A program made the position numbers and the translations under genes. 64,000 bases of DNA from an uncultured Slackia sp. (GTDB lineage: Bacteria > Actinomycetota > Coriobacteriia > Coriobacteriales > Eggerthellaceae): the NCBI RefSeq assembly GCF_934630525.1, contig NZ_CAKTVX010000001.1:124001-188000 (forward strand), in the 5' to 3' direction. Below, one piece after another: positions 26,287-35,761 of this stretch. Every line of letters starts with the position of its first letter. The stretch's first letter is position 1. The notes under the pieces were generated by a model. That model searched no databases, was not told where the DNA came from, and saw only the letters and a list, made by a program, of their open reading frames with translations.

Positions 26287-27657
26287 ATGGCAGAGAGCCG
26301 CTATGTGCACGAATATCCGGGTGCGCCCGAAGGCGGCGGCGAAATCATCAGCGTTGCAGAGGGCTCGCCGTTCGATGACGCGGGCTTCACGCCGGGCTGT
26401 CGTATTCTTTCCGTCGACGGAAACCCTTTGCGCGATGTGCTCGACTGGCGGTGGTATGCCGATGGCGAGGAAATCACAGTTGCGTACGTCGATACCGATG
26501 GCGAGGCGGGTGAGGTCGACCTCTTCCGCGACGAGGGCGAAGATTGGGGCATCGAATTCGACGGCGCCGTGTTCGATAAAATCAAAACGTGCCGCAATGC
26601 CTGTGTGTTCTGCTTCATGCGCCAGCTCCCCGAAGACGCGCGCGCTTCGCTCGTGCTGCGCGACGACGATTGGCGTCTGAGTTTTCTGCAGGGCAATTTC
26701 GTCACGCTCACGAATTTGACCGAAGACGATTTTGAGGAAATCGTCGAGCGGCATATCTCGCCTTTGCGTCTTTCGCTGCACTGCATCACGCCCGAGGTGC
26801 GCCGCAAAATGATCGGAAAGCATGCGCCGCATGGCATCGAGATGCTCGAGAGGTTGCTCGATGCTGGCATCGAGTTCGATGCTCAAATCGTGCTCACTCC
26901 CGGCTATAACGATGGCCTCGAACTGCAGAAAACGCTCACCTGGGCTTATATGCATCCTGGGATTCTGAATATTGGCATTGTGCCACTTGGATATACCAAG
27001 CACCAGTGCTCGTTCGAGAAGAGCTATAACGACGTCGATGCCGCTCTTGACGTGATTGACACCGTGGAGCCCATGCAAAAGCACGCCTTGGCCGAGCGCG
27101 GCTTTCCGTGGGTGTATTTGGCCGATGAGTTTTACTGCAACGCGTACCCCGACAGCCTGCTCGAGCACCTTCCGCCCACCGAACACTACGGCAACTTCGA
27201 GATGTTTGAAGACGGCATTGGCATCGTGCGCACGTCGGTCGACGAATGGGAATCGTGCGCCGAGCAACTCGAGCATTTGGCCGAAGTGCTCGAAGAGGAA
27301 GATGCGCGCGTGTACTACATCTTCGGCGAGGCACAGCGCCCCTGCATGGCTCGTTTGATGGAAGAGGCTCCCACCAAGGGCCGCCTGGTGCCGCTCGTGG
27401 TGAAGAACAACCACTTCGGCGGCAACGTCGACGTCACAGGCCTTCTGTGCGGTTTCGACGTGGCTATGGCGATTCGCGGCATTTCCGCTCGCGACTACGT
27501 GGTGCTTCCGAAGATCATGTTCAACTCCAACGGCTATACGCTTGATGATATGACCGTGGACGATATTCGCGACACGTCGGGCGTGCCCGTGACCGTGGTA
27601 TCATGCAGCGTGCCTGAATACCTCGCCGAAATTGAAGAACTGGTCGTTGGCTATTAG
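26287..27657 (+). CDS. PDZ and radical SAM domain protein (DUF512 family)
   Basis: The 456-residue protein opens with a PDZ-like domain (SVAEGSPFDDAGFTPGCRILSVDG). It then has a radical SAM-like segment with cysteines in CRNACVFCFM near residue 104, and a C-terminal DUF512 domain. The family is conserved in clostridia and Coriobacteriia, is often next to der as here, and has no established reaction. The start ATG 26287 has GAGGAAAGGA upstream. No membrane segment is seen. Confidence 0.88.
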   Translation: MAESRYVHEYPGAPEGGGEIISVAEGSPFDDAGFTPGCRILSVDGNPLRDVLDWRWYADGEEITVAYVDTDGEAGEVDLFRDEGEDWGIEFDGAVFDKIKTCRNACVFCFMRQLPEDARASLVLRDDDWRLSFLQGNFVTLTNLTEDDFEEIVERHISPLRLSLHCITPEVRRKMIGKHAPHGIEMLERLLDAGIEFDAQIVLTPGYNDGLELQKTLTWAYMHPGILNIGIVPLGYTKHQCSFEKSYNDVDAALDVIDTVEPMQKHALAERGFPWVYLADEFYCNAYPDSLLEHLPPTEHYGNFEMFEDGIGIVRTSVDEWESCAEQLEHLAEVLEEEDARVYYIFGEAQRPCMARLMEEAPTKGRLVPLVVKNNHFGGNVDVTGLLCGFDVAMAIRGISARDYVVLPKIMFNSNGYTLDDMTVDDIRDTSGVPVTVVSCSVPEYLAEIEELVVGY

Positions 27658-27780
27658 GCGAAATTGCAAGTGTGTTGCGCTAGGCGCGATGCGGCCACGC
27701 CGCGAAACCCCATGCGCCGGTCCGAGCCTGGTGCTCGATTGGCGCTCATGTCGCAACCAATTATAGATTGAGGATCAACC

Positions 27781-29106
27781 ATGGCTTTACCTGTCGTTGC
27801 TATTGTGGGCCGCCCCAACGTGGGCAAGTCCACGCTTGTCAACCGCATTGCCCGCAAGAACGAGGCCATCGTTCACGAAATGCGCGGCGTCACGCGCGAC
27901 CGCTCTTATCATGAGGCCGATTGGAATGGTGTGCACTTCACGCTCATCGATACCGGCGGCATCGAGATGGGCGACGAGGACGCGTTCCAGAAATCCATTC
28001 GCGAGCAGGCGTTTGCTGGCGCGAACGAGGCCGACGTCGTGATTTTCCTCGTCGACGGCCGCACGGGCGCTACGCCCGACGACATCGAAGTGGCCCGCGT
28101 GCTGCGCAAGAGCGGCAAACCCGTGTTGCTTACGGTGAATAAGCTCGACAATCCCGATAAGGAAGACGAGGCCCTGTGGGAGTTCTACAGTCTGGGCCTG
28201 GGCGACCCGCGCCCCATTTCCGCTTCGCATGGCCACGGTACGGGTGACTTGCTCGACGAGGTCGTCGAAGAGCTCGCCAAGCTTCCCGAGCATGAGGAAG
28301 TTGAGGAAGAGGAAGTCATCAACGTCGCTATTATCGGCCGTCCGAATGCGGGCAAAAGCTCGCTCACGAACCGCCTTATCGGCGTCGACCGCTCTATCGT
28401 GAGCGATGTCGCCGGCACGACGCGCGATGCAATCGATACCGTGGTTGAGCATGACGGCAAGAAATACAAGATTGTCGACACGGCGGGCCTGCGCGCCAAG
28501 AGCAAAATCGACCAAGATGTCGAATACTACAGCTTCGTTCGCGCGATGCGCGCCATCGACCGCGCCGACGTGTGCCTGCTCGTGATCGATGCCACGCTCG
28601 GTCTTACCGACCAAGACCAGAAAGTCGCCGGCTACGCGCAGGAGCGCGGCTGCGCCATGGTGATTCTGCTCAATAAGCGCGACATCGTGGAATCGGGCGA
28701 GCAGCTCGAAGATTTGCGCGATCGCATTCACGACCGCATGATGTATGTGGGCTATGCGCCCGTTATCAGCATTTCGGCGCTCACTGGCAAAGGCGTGCTG
28801 CGCATTTGGGACGCCATCGACAAGGCATATGACGCCTTCAGCCGCCAGGTTTCCACGAGCAAGCTCAACGCGTGGCTCGAGGGCGTGCGCGAATTCGGCC
28901 ACACCGTGCGCAAGGGCAAGGCGGTGCTGAAGCTGAAGTACATGACACAAACGCACATTTGCCCGCCTGAGTTCACGCTGTTCTGCAATCAGCCCGACTT
29001 GGTGCGTGAAAACGACAACTATCAGCGCTTCCTCGAAAATCGCTTCCGAGATACGTTCGATTTCGAGGGCACGCCCATTCGTTGGAAGTTCAAGAAGAAG
29101 GACTAG
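27781..29106 (+). CDS. der: ribosome biogenesis GTPase Der (EngA)
   Basis: Der has two tandem GTPase domains and a KH-like C-terminus and is needed for 50S subunit assembly. The P-loops are GRPNVGKST near residue 10 and GRPNAGKSS near residue 186. G3 motifs are DTGG and DTAG, and NKLD and NKRD serve as the G4 motifs. The KH domain includes TQTHICPPEFTLFCN. Length 441 is normal. plsY follows six bases later, an operon order seen in many Gram-positives. Confidence 0.96.
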   Translation: MALPVVAIVGRPNVGKSTLVNRIARKNEAIVHEMRGVTRDRSYHEADWNGVHFTLIDTGGIEMGDEDAFQKSIREQAFAGANEADVVIFLVDGRTGATPDDIEVARVLRKSGKPVLLTVNKLDNPDKEDEALWEFYSLGLGDPRPISASHGHGTGDLLDEVVEELAKLPEHEEVEEEEVINVAIIGRPNAGKSSLTNRLIGVDRSIVSDVAGTTRDAIDTVVEHDGKKYKIVDTAGLRAKSKIDQDVEYYSFVRAMRAIDRADVCLLVIDATLGLTDQDQKVAGYAQERGCAMVILLNKRDIVESGEQLEDLRDRIHDRMMYVGYAPVISISALTGKGVLRIWDAIDKAYDAFSRQVSTSKLNAWLEGVREFGHTVRKGKAVLKLKYMTQTHICPPEFTLFCNQPDLVRENDNYQRFLENRFRDTFDFEGTPIRWKFKKKD

Positions 29107-29112
29107 CGGAAC

Positions 29113-29748
29113 ATGATAGATGCATTGGTCGCGCTTGGCGTGTTTGTCGCGGCGTTTTTGCTCGGTTCGATTCCTTGGGGCCTCATTATTTCCAAGGTGT
29201 TTTATCACACTGATATTCGCGAGCATGGTAGCGGCAACATCGGTACTACGAACGCCATGCGCACGATGGGCAAAAAGGGAGGCGCCGCGGTATTCCTGCT
29301 CGATTTCGGCAAGGGTGTCGCGTCGGGCTTCATTGGCATGGGCGCGGCGTCGCTTTTGACGGGCGGCTTCGTCAGCTATGAAACCCTGCTCGGCGTAGCG
29401 ACGATGGGCTGCACCTTGGGCCATATTTTCAGCCCATGGCTGGGCTTTCACGGTGGCAAAGGCATTGCCGTGGCCATTGGCGCGCTGTTCGTGTGCTGGG
29501 GTCCTGCGGCGGCGTGCATCGAGCTGTTCGGCATTTTCGCCGTGCTCGTCGTGCTTACGCGCTATGTTTCAGTGGGCTCCATCGCATCCGCTGCGCTGTG
29601 CCCGGTTATTGCATGCTTCCTGTTCTGGGGCGATTGGGGCGCCATCGCGTGCTATTTCGTCACGGGCATGACGGTCGTGTGGGCCCATCGTGGCAACATC
29701 GAGCGTTTGCGCGCGGGCAACGAGCGCCGCGTGGGTTCGAAAAAGTAA
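29113..29748 (+). CDS. plsY: glycerol-3-phosphate acyltransferase PlsY
   Basis: PlsY transfers acyl groups from acyl-phosphate to glycerol 3-phosphate, the first step of phospholipid synthesis. It is a polytopic membrane protein of 211 residues. Family motifs are GSIPWGLIISK, SGNIGTTNAMRTMGKKGG and FHGGKGIAVAIG. It lies between der and gpsA, and gpsA makes its substrate. Confidence 0.95.
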   Translation: MIDALVALGVFVAAFLLGSIPWGLIISKVFYHTDIREHGSGNIGTTNAMRTMGKKGGAAVFLLDFGKGVASGFIGMGAASLLTGGFVSYETLLGVATMGCTLGHIFSPWLGFHGGKGIAVAIGALFVCWGPAAACIELFGIFAVLVVLTRYVSVGSIASAALCPVIACFLFWGDWGAIACYFVTGMTVVWAHRGNIERLRAGNERRVGSKK

Positions 29749-29936
29749 CGTTCGCCGTTCTGACGAACGATGAATTATGCCGACGCTGCAAGCGAGCGAT
29801 GCACTGCATCTTGGCTTTGAATCTTCGTCTTGCGGAGCTCTGCGACGCGGCGCCTTGATTTCAAGCTGATCTGTGGTACTTCGCTCGCTCTCGCTGACTA
29901 TTGTCGGGCGCGCAGCTTTCTTTGCTGGAGGTCGAA

Positions 29937-30932
29937 ATGAAGGTTTCGGTTATTGGCGCTGGGTCGTGGGGCACGGCTCTTGCCCACGTTTTGGGACTTG
30001 GCGGCAACGATGTGATGCTCTGGGCCCGCAAACAGGAAGTATGCGATGGCGTAAACGAGCGCCACGAAAATCCACGGTATCTTATTGGCTGCACGATTGA
30101 TTCCCATGTGAAGGCATCGACGAGTTTCGAGGAAGTGCTTTCCGACACGTGCGCCGTGGTTATTGTGACCCCTTCGGCCGTGATTCGCCAAACGTGCGCG
30201 AACATCGCGCCGTACATCAACGGCGACACTCCTATCGTGGTGTGCTGCAAGGGCGTCGAAGAGGGGAGCGGCCTTGTTCCGGTCGAGGTGCTTGAGGCCG
30301 AACTGGGCAATGCGAGCCGCCTGGCGGCGCTTGCCGGCCCCAACCATGCCGAAGAAGTGATTCTTGGCATTCCTGCCGGCACGGTGATCGCCTCACAAAG
30401 CGAGCAGACTGCCCGCTTTTTCCAAGAGCTTTTCGCTACCGATGCCTTCCGCACCTACATCAGCGAAGATGTGATCGGCGTTGAAGTGTGCGCGGCTGCG
30501 AAAAACGTGGTCGCCATCGCGTGCGGCCTGTCGTATGGCATGGGGTATGGCGACAATACGGCGTCGCTTTTGATGACGCGCGGTCTGGCGGAAATGAGCC
30601 GCTTGGTCGCCGCGTGCGGCGGCATGCCCATGACATGCTTAGGCCTGGCGGGCGTGGGCGACCTCATTGCTACATGCACGAGTGAGCATTCACGTAATCG
30701 CACGTTCGGCTATCGTCTGGCCCAGGGCACAACGCTTGAGCAGTACAAAGCTGAAACCCATATGGTGGTCGAAGGCGCGCTTGCGTGTCGCACGCTCATG
30801 TCGCTCGCCGAATCGGTGGGAGTTGAGCTGCCCATTGCCGAAACCGTGCGTCGTGTGGTGTGGGAAGGGTCCAACTTGGAGCAGGCTGCCGCGCAGCTGT
30901 TCGGTCGCGAGTTGAAGCCTGAGTTCTATTAG
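29937..30932 (+). CDS. gpsA: NAD(P)H-dependent glycerol-3-phosphate dehydrogenase
   Basis: The enzyme reduces dihydroxyacetone phosphate to glycerol 3-phosphate for lipid synthesis. The Rossmann motif GAGSWGTALA begins at residue 7. AGPNHAEEV and the catalytic-region motif AAAKNVVAIACGLSYGMGYGDN follow, and GLAGVGDLIATCTSEHSRNR is the substrate-binding segment. The ATG at 29937 has GGAGG upstream. The 188-bp gap to plsY contains small imperfect hairpins and no gene. Confidence 0.96.
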   Translation: MKVSVIGAGSWGTALAHVLGLGGNDVMLWARKQEVCDGVNERHENPRYLIGCTIDSHVKASTSFEEVLSDTCAVVIVTPSAVIRQTCANIAPYINGDTPIVVCCKGVEEGSGLVPVEVLEAELGNASRLAALAGPNHAEEVILGIPAGTVIASQSEQTARFFQELFATDAFRTYISEDVIGVEVCAAAKNVVAIACGLSYGMGYGDNTASLLMTRGLAEMSRLVAACGGMPMTCLGLAGVGDLIATCTSEHSRNRTFGYRLAQGTTLEQYKAETHMVVEGALACRTLMSLAESVGVELPIAETVRRVVWEGSNLEQAAAQLFGRELKPEFY

Positions 30933-31133
30933 ACCACTCGAAGGCCGCGCGGCGAGGGGACAGTTTCAAAAGATGCGAGAATGAGCCCCTCGGTACATTC
31001 GGCGGCGTATGGCGGAATGAACGAGACGGATGATCCCTAGGGCAAATTTAGATCGCCTCGGGCGCTGCCCGCATCGTTTTATCGGGACGAGTCGAAGCAT
31101 GATCGTGCCGCCCGATTGAATCGAAGCAAAAGA
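30933..31133. other. spacer without recognised gene
   Basis: This gap between convergent gpsA and pyrE shows no plausible reading frame or repeat before the shared terminator. Confidence 0.4.
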
Positions 31134-31159
31134 AAAGGCGCAACCAAAGTTGCGCCTTT
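31134..31159. terminator. shared terminator between gpsA and pyrE
   Basis: AAAGGCGCAAC and GTTGCGCCTTT form a perfect 11-bp stem with a four-base loop. The minus strand continues with a T-rich tail, so it serves pyrE best, and gpsA may share it. Confidence 0.85.
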
Positions 31160-31176
31160 GCGTTCTTGTCCTGGTG

Positions 31177-31860
31177 CTATTCCTTCGCGCCGTACTGCTC
31201 GTAGTACTTGTCGATGGCGGCCTTGATGTCGTCGTTGATAACGACCTTGCCGTCGATTTCGTGGTTGTGCAGAGCTTCGGTCACTTCTGCCATGCTCACG
31301 ATGCTGGCTACGGGGAAGCCGTACTTCGCCTGGATTTCCTTCTGCGCGGTGGTTACGCCGCCCTTGCCGACCTCCATGCGGTTGAGCGACACGATAAGAC
31401 CCTTGACCTCGACGTTTGCAGCGCCCGTCACAATGGGGTAGGTCTCGTCGATCGACTTGCCCGAGGTGGTCACGTCTTCGACCATGATCACGCGGTCGCC
31501 GTCGTTGAGGGTCGCGCCCAGCAGGTTGCCCGCATCGGCGCCGTGGTCTTTGGCCTCTTTGCGGTTGCAGCAGTAACGCACCTCTTTGCCATAGAGCTCC
31601 TGCAGCGCGATGGCGGTTACGACGGCCAGCGGAATACCCTTGTAGGCAGGGCCGAACACGACGTCGAAGTCGAGGCCGAAGTTGTCATGAATGGCCTTGG
31701 CGTAGTACTCGCCCAGGCGCTTGAGCTGCTCGCCCGTCACATAGGCGCCCGCATTCATGAAGAACGGCGACTTGCGGCCGCTTTTCAGGGTGAACTCGCC
31801 GAATTTGAGCACATCGCTTTCAACCATGAACTCGATGAATTCGCGTTTGTAATCTTCCAT
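31177..31860 (-). CDS. pyrE: orotate phosphoribosyltransferase
   Basis: PyrE makes orotidine monophosphate from orotate and PRPP. The PRPP-binding motif VIMVEDVTTSGKS lies near residue 122. FTLKSGRKSPFFMNAG near residue 22 and FGPAYKGIPLAV near residue 68 are typical. At 227 residues it is a standard length. It is monocistronic on the minus strand with no other pyrimidine gene nearby. Confidence 0.95.
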   Translation of the reverse strand: MEDYKREFIEFMVESDVLKFGEFTLKSGRKSPFFMNAGAYVTGEQLKRLGEYYAKAIHDNFGLDFDVVFGPAYKGIPLAVVTAIALQELYGKEVRYCCNRKEAKDHGADAGNLLGATLNDGDRVIMVEDVTTSGKSIDETYPIVTGAANVEVKGLIVSLNRMEVGKGGVTTAQKEIQAKYGFPVASIVSMAEVTEALHNHEIDGKVVINDDIKAAIDKYYEQYGAKE

Positions 31861-31938
31861 TCCGCTGAACTCCTTCGATTCGCGCCCGGCCCCAACGGCT
31901 GGGCTATAAACTATTCGCCATGATACCCGATTTGGTTC

Positions 31939-31944
31939 TATAAT
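31939..31944 (+). promoter_or_regulatory. -10 box of the aminotransferase gene
   Basis: A perfect TATAAT lies 84 bases before the preferred start codon. No consensus -35 is visible at 17 bases. Confidence 0.45.
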
Positions 31945-32028
31945 CGGCAGCGTTTAGCGTAAGGGCCGCAAAAGGCCATCGTCTGCGCGGTTTTTGACGC
32001 GGGGCGGATTATGACGGAAGGCGATAGC

Positions 32029-33387
32029 ATGGGCGAATCCATCAAGCAAGACGTGTGTAAGCAATGGGTCGAGCGCGACAAGAAGGTGATTGCGCCGTGT
32101 CAGCACCTGTCGTATTTTCCGCTGGCGGTTGACCATGCGAAAGATTCCACGGTAGTCGATACCGACGGCAACGAGTTCATCGACTTCCTCACGAGCGCCT
32201 CCTCGCTGAACTTGGGGAGTTGCAACGAGCACATTACCGCGGGCATTCAGGAGCAGCTGGCGAAGTGCACGCAGTACACCGCGGCCTACACGTACAGCCC
32301 TGCGACGATCGAGTATGCCGAGCGCCTGTGCTCGGTGTTTCCCGGTCGTCCCGCTGAAGACGTGCGCATCGCGTTCGGCAACTGCGGTTCCGACTGCAAC
32401 GACGCCGCGGTGAAGTTCGCGCGCGCCTATACCGGCCGCCGGAAGATCATCACGTTCATCAATGCTTACCATGGCTCTACGTACGGCTCCATCGCGCTTT
32501 CGTGCGTTACCACGCGCATGGCATCGAAAATGGGCCCGTTCATGGGCGATATCTACCATTTCCCGTTCTACGGCTCCGAAGCGCCCGACATGCCCGCCGA
32601 GTGGTATGTGAAAGAGATTCAGGAGGCATTCGACACGTATTTGCCCGCTGAAGAGGTGGCCGCGGTCATCATCGAGCCCGTGCAGGGCGACGGCGGCTTG
32701 AATTTGGCGAATGACAAGTTCATGCATGCGCTCTATGACCTGTGCAAAAAGTACGGCATTCTGTTCATTTCCGAAGAGGTGCAGCAGGCATTTTGGCGCG
32801 ACGGCCATTGGTTCGGCATCGAATGCTTCGATGGCATCGTGCCCGATGGCGTCATCATGGGCAAATCCGTGGGCGCGAGCCTTACCTTGGGCGCGTTCAT
32901 GGCCCGCAAAGACATTATGGAGAGCTTGCCTGCGCCGGCGCATCTGTTCACGCTTGGCGGCAACGCCATCGCGTGCGCGGCTGGCTGCGCGGCGTTCGAC
33001 TATTACCAAACCGATGAATTCCAGGGCATTTTGAAGCGCAACGAACGCGTGATGCTCGAGCTTCTCGAGCAGACGATGGCCGACCACCCCAATACGATCG
33101 GTTTCATTCGTGGCGTTGGCATGTCCCGTGGCTTGGCTGTGGTGAAGAAGGGCGAAGACGGTTCTATGAAGGCCGATACCACGGGCACGTTCAAAATCGT
33201 GTATCGCTCTTACGAGTTGGGCTTGCTCATGATTTCGGTCGCCGACAATATTTTGCGCATTCAGCCGCCGCTTAATATCACCGAGGAAGAATTGCGTCGC
33301 GGCTTCGCGATTGCTAATCAGGCGATTTCGGAATATGAAGCGGGCGAGATTTCTGACGACGTGCTGGTAAACCAAGCGGGTTGGTAA
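32029..33387 (+). CDS. PLP-dependent class III aminotransferase
   Basis: The fold is that of ornithine/GABA-type aminotransferases. FGNCGSDCNDAAVKFARAYTGR binds cofactor phosphate, AYHGSTYGS stacks on PLP, and IIEPVQGDGG precedes the PLP-pyridine site. The Schiff-base lysine is in MGKSVGASLTLGAF. The residue that is normally Asp in the DEVQ motif is Glu here (SEEVQQAFWRDG). The substrate is unknown. ATG 32029 has GGAAGG nine bases upstream; in-frame ATG 32011 is an alternative. The gene stands alone. Confidence 0.88.
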   Translation: MGESIKQDVCKQWVERDKKVIAPCQHLSYFPLAVDHAKDSTVVDTDGNEFIDFLTSASSLNLGSCNEHITAGIQEQLAKCTQYTAAYTYSPATIEYAERLCSVFPGRPAEDVRIAFGNCGSDCNDAAVKFARAYTGRRKIITFINAYHGSTYGSIALSCVTTRMASKMGPFMGDIYHFPFYGSEAPDMPAEWYVKEIQEAFDTYLPAEEVAAVIIEPVQGDGGLNLANDKFMHALYDLCKKYGILFISEEVQQAFWRDGHWFGIECFDGIVPDGVIMGKSVGASLTLGAFMARKDIMESLPAPAHLFTLGGNAIACAAGCAAFDYYQTDEFQGILKRNERVMLELLEQTMADHPNTIGFIRGVGMSRGLAVVKKGEDGSMKADTTGTFKIVYRSYELGLLMISVADNILRIQPPLNITEEELRRGFAIANQAISEYEAGEISDDVLVNQAGW

Positions 33388-33447
33388 TCGTCGGCGCGCC
33401 TTTTTGCTGCGGTGCGACATATTTTCAAAAAAAGTTGAAAATAACGC

Positions 33448-33476
33448 TTGCGCGGCATGGGAGAGATGCGTATACT
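33448..33476 (+). promoter_or_regulatory. sigma-70 promoter of tRNA-Pro
   Basis: TTGCGC (33448-33453) and TATACT (33471-33476) are 17 bases apart. The preceding A-rich block AAAAAAGTTGAAAATAACGC nearly matches that before the tRNA-Val promoter. Confidence 0.85.
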
Positions 33477-33513
33477 AACGTCTTGCGTTTGAGCGAAGAG
33501 CTCGAAACCGCAA

Positions 33514-33590
<77 letters not shown>

Positions 33591-33600
33591 GCTTATTAGA

Positions 33601-33636
33601 GCAGGTCAGATGATAAAAAGTCTGGCCTGCTTTTTT
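33601..33636 (+). terminator. Rho-independent terminator after tRNA-Pro
   Basis: GCAGGTCAGA pairs with TCTGGCCTGC with one G-T pair, followed by TTTTTT. Confidence 0.9.
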
Positions 33637-33717
33637 ATTTGTCTCGGGCTTGGCAGCGGCCTTGGCGTCGCATTGGTAGTAAATCGGGGCTTATAGGACA
33701 AAAATTTTCTGACAATG

Positions 33718-33791
33718 CGCAGTGACTCTGCTGCAATCAGGCCCCCTTGTCGCGTATTCAGCCAATTCGCAGCGACCCTGATGCAATTGTG
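33718..33791. repeat. pair of imperfect direct repeats upstream of ade
   Basis: CGCAGTGACTCTGCTGCAAT at 33718 and CGCAGCGACCCTGATGCAAT at 33768 match at 17 of 20 positions and start 50 bases apart. They lie in the 340-bp AT-richer leader of the purine deaminase operon, where no other element or gene was recognised. They may be regulator sites. Confidence 0.5.
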
Positions 33792-33977
33792 ATCCCTATC
33801 TCGCACATCTTGCCACGTTGGGGCTTTTCACGGTGCGATGATATGGCATTTGAAACGGCCTGTAAAAACAAGGCTTCAAGTGGGAAAACATTTCTCTCTT
33901 TCGAACGAAAAACTCGCTCGCTGGGTGTTACATTGCTCAGTGCAGTTGCAAGAGCGGTTTTTTGAAAGGAATGGCAC

Positions 33978-35747
33978 ATGGACAAGGAACTTCTTGCGGT
34001 AGCGGGCGGCAGCAAGCCGGCGGACGTCGTGATTTCGAACGGTCGCATCGTGAATGTGTACACAGGTGAAATCTACGATGGCGGCGTGGCGATAAGCGGT
34101 CAAACGATTGCCGCGGTCGGCGATGTGGATTACTGCATCGGCGAAGGCACGAAGACCATCGATGCCGAAGGCGCCTTCATTACGCCGGGCTTCATCGATG
34201 GCCATATTCATCCCGAAAGCTCCGACTTGGCCATTCGGCCTTTCGCAGAAGCGGTGCTCAAGCATGGTACGACGTCGATTATGACCGACCTGCACGAAGT
34301 GGGCGTGGTGAGCGGCCTTGAAGGCATAGAGGCGGTAATCGAGGAAAACCAGGCGACCGATTTGAACCTGTATTTCGTCGTGCCCTCCCATGTTCCTTTC
34401 TCGCCCGCGCTTGAAACAAGCGGCGGTTCCTTCAATCCCGAGATTATTCGCGAAGCGCTTAAGCGCCCCGACGCGGTAGGCATTTCCGAATGCGTTGGTC
34501 CTTATGTTCTGGCCGATTTGCCCGATCTTCTGGAATCCCTCGACGACGTTGCGGGCATGAAGGGCATGACCGCCCAAGGTCATTTGGTCGACATGAAGGG
34601 CGCCGATTTGAACAAGTGCGCAGCTGCGGGCATCTCAACGTGCCACGAGGCGCTTTCGGCCGACGAAATCATGGACCGCGCTCGCGTGGGCGTTCATGCG
34701 ATGCTGCGCGAATCGTCGGCTGCGCGCACGCTTGCGCAGCAGCTCGAATGCATCGTGGGCAAAGACATCGATACTTCGATGATGAGCATCGTGACCGACG
34801 ACCTGCATTGCTGCGACCTGAACGAGACGGGGCACCTCGATCACCATTTGAAGCTCGCCCTTGGCAGCGGCCTGCCGTTCGTGAAGGCTATTCAAATGGT
34901 GACTATCAACGCGGCGCGCGCGTTCGAGCTGACCGACATCGGCGCACTGGCGCCGGGCAAGCGTGCCGATATCAATATCGTGTCAGGCGATACGGCCGAC
35001 GATTTCAACGTGGTGAGTGTGTGGTCGCGTGGCAAGCAGGTTGTCGACCATGGCGAAATGCTCGTGCATTACGAAATCGCCCAGCATGACCCGTGCCTGT
35101 TGAACACGATGACGCTTCTGAACCCCATCACGCCCGAGAGCTTCAAGATCGCGGCTCCCGAAGGCGCCACGCGCGTGAAGGCCACATGCATGGACACGCT
35201 GCCGTGGATTCCCATCACCCAGCCGCGCGAGGTTGAGCTCGCTTGCGTCGACGGCTACGTGGCGTGCGATGTCGACCAGGACGTGCTCTATATCGCGCAG
35301 GTTGAGCGTTATGGCAAGAACGGCAACGTGGGCAAGGCGTTTATGGGCGGCTTCCATATGACGAGCGGCGCCATTGCCTCGTCGGTGGGACACGACAATC
35401 ACAACATCATCGTTATGGGCACGAACTTCGAAGACATGTCGATTGCGGTGAACCATCTCGTTGAGATCGGCGGCGGACAGTGCCTCGTCGACGGCGGCGA
35501 GGTTATTGAATGCGTCGAATATCCTATTTGCGGCTTGCTTTCCGACCTTTCGTGCGAGGAGCTCGCGGCGAAGAAGAGCGCGTTGAATGCGGCGTGCGCT
35601 GAGCGCGGCTGCATCATTTCCATCCCGTTCATGTTCCTGTCGTTCATTTGCCTGGCGGCGTTGCCCGCGTGCGCCATTACCGACCATGGGTTCATCAACG
35701 TGCTGACGCTACAAATTGAGGACCCCATCAAGGGCGTCGTGGAATAA
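33978..35747 (+). CDS. ade: adenine deaminase
   Basis: The amidohydrolase-fold enzyme converts adenine to hypoxanthine. The metal motif GFIDGHIHPESS near residue 74 and LHEVG near residue 105 match AdeC/Ade proteins. The C-terminal domain MTSGAIASSVGHDNHNIIVMG is the second family hallmark. At 589 residues it is the usual size. The ATG has AAAGGAA upstream. guaD begins 14 bases after its stop, so the operon feeds adenine and guanine into hypoxanthine and xanthine. Confidence 0.93.
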   Translation: MDKELLAVAGGSKPADVVISNGRIVNVYTGEIYDGGVAISGQTIAAVGDVDYCIGEGTKTIDAEGAFITPGFIDGHIHPESSDLAIRPFAEAVLKHGTTSIMTDLHEVGVVSGLEGIEAVIEENQATDLNLYFVVPSHVPFSPALETSGGSFNPEIIREALKRPDAVGISECVGPYVLADLPDLLESLDDVAGMKGMTAQGHLVDMKGADLNKCAAAGISTCHEALSADEIMDRARVGVHAMLRESSAARTLAQQLECIVGKDIDTSMMSIVTDDLHCCDLNETGHLDHHLKLALGSGLPFVKAIQMVTINAARAFELTDIGALAPGKRADINIVSGDTADDFNVVSVWSRGKQVVDHGEMLVHYEIAQHDPCLLNTMTLLNPITPESFKIAAPEGATRVKATCMDTLPWIPITQPREVELACVDGYVACDVDQDVLYIAQVERYGKNGNVGKAFMGGFHMTSGAIASSVGHDNHNIIVMGTNFEDMSIAVNHLVEIGGGQCLVDGGEVIECVEYPICGLLSDLSCEELAAKKSALNAACAERGCIISIPFMFLSFICLAALPACAITDHGFINVLTLQIEDPIKGVVE

Positions 35748-35761
35748 CGCGAGGGGGTTTC

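Noticed and set aside
33640..33977. Purine riboswitch before ade
   Set aside because: The conserved core sequences and three-way junction of purine riboswitches were not found in the leader.
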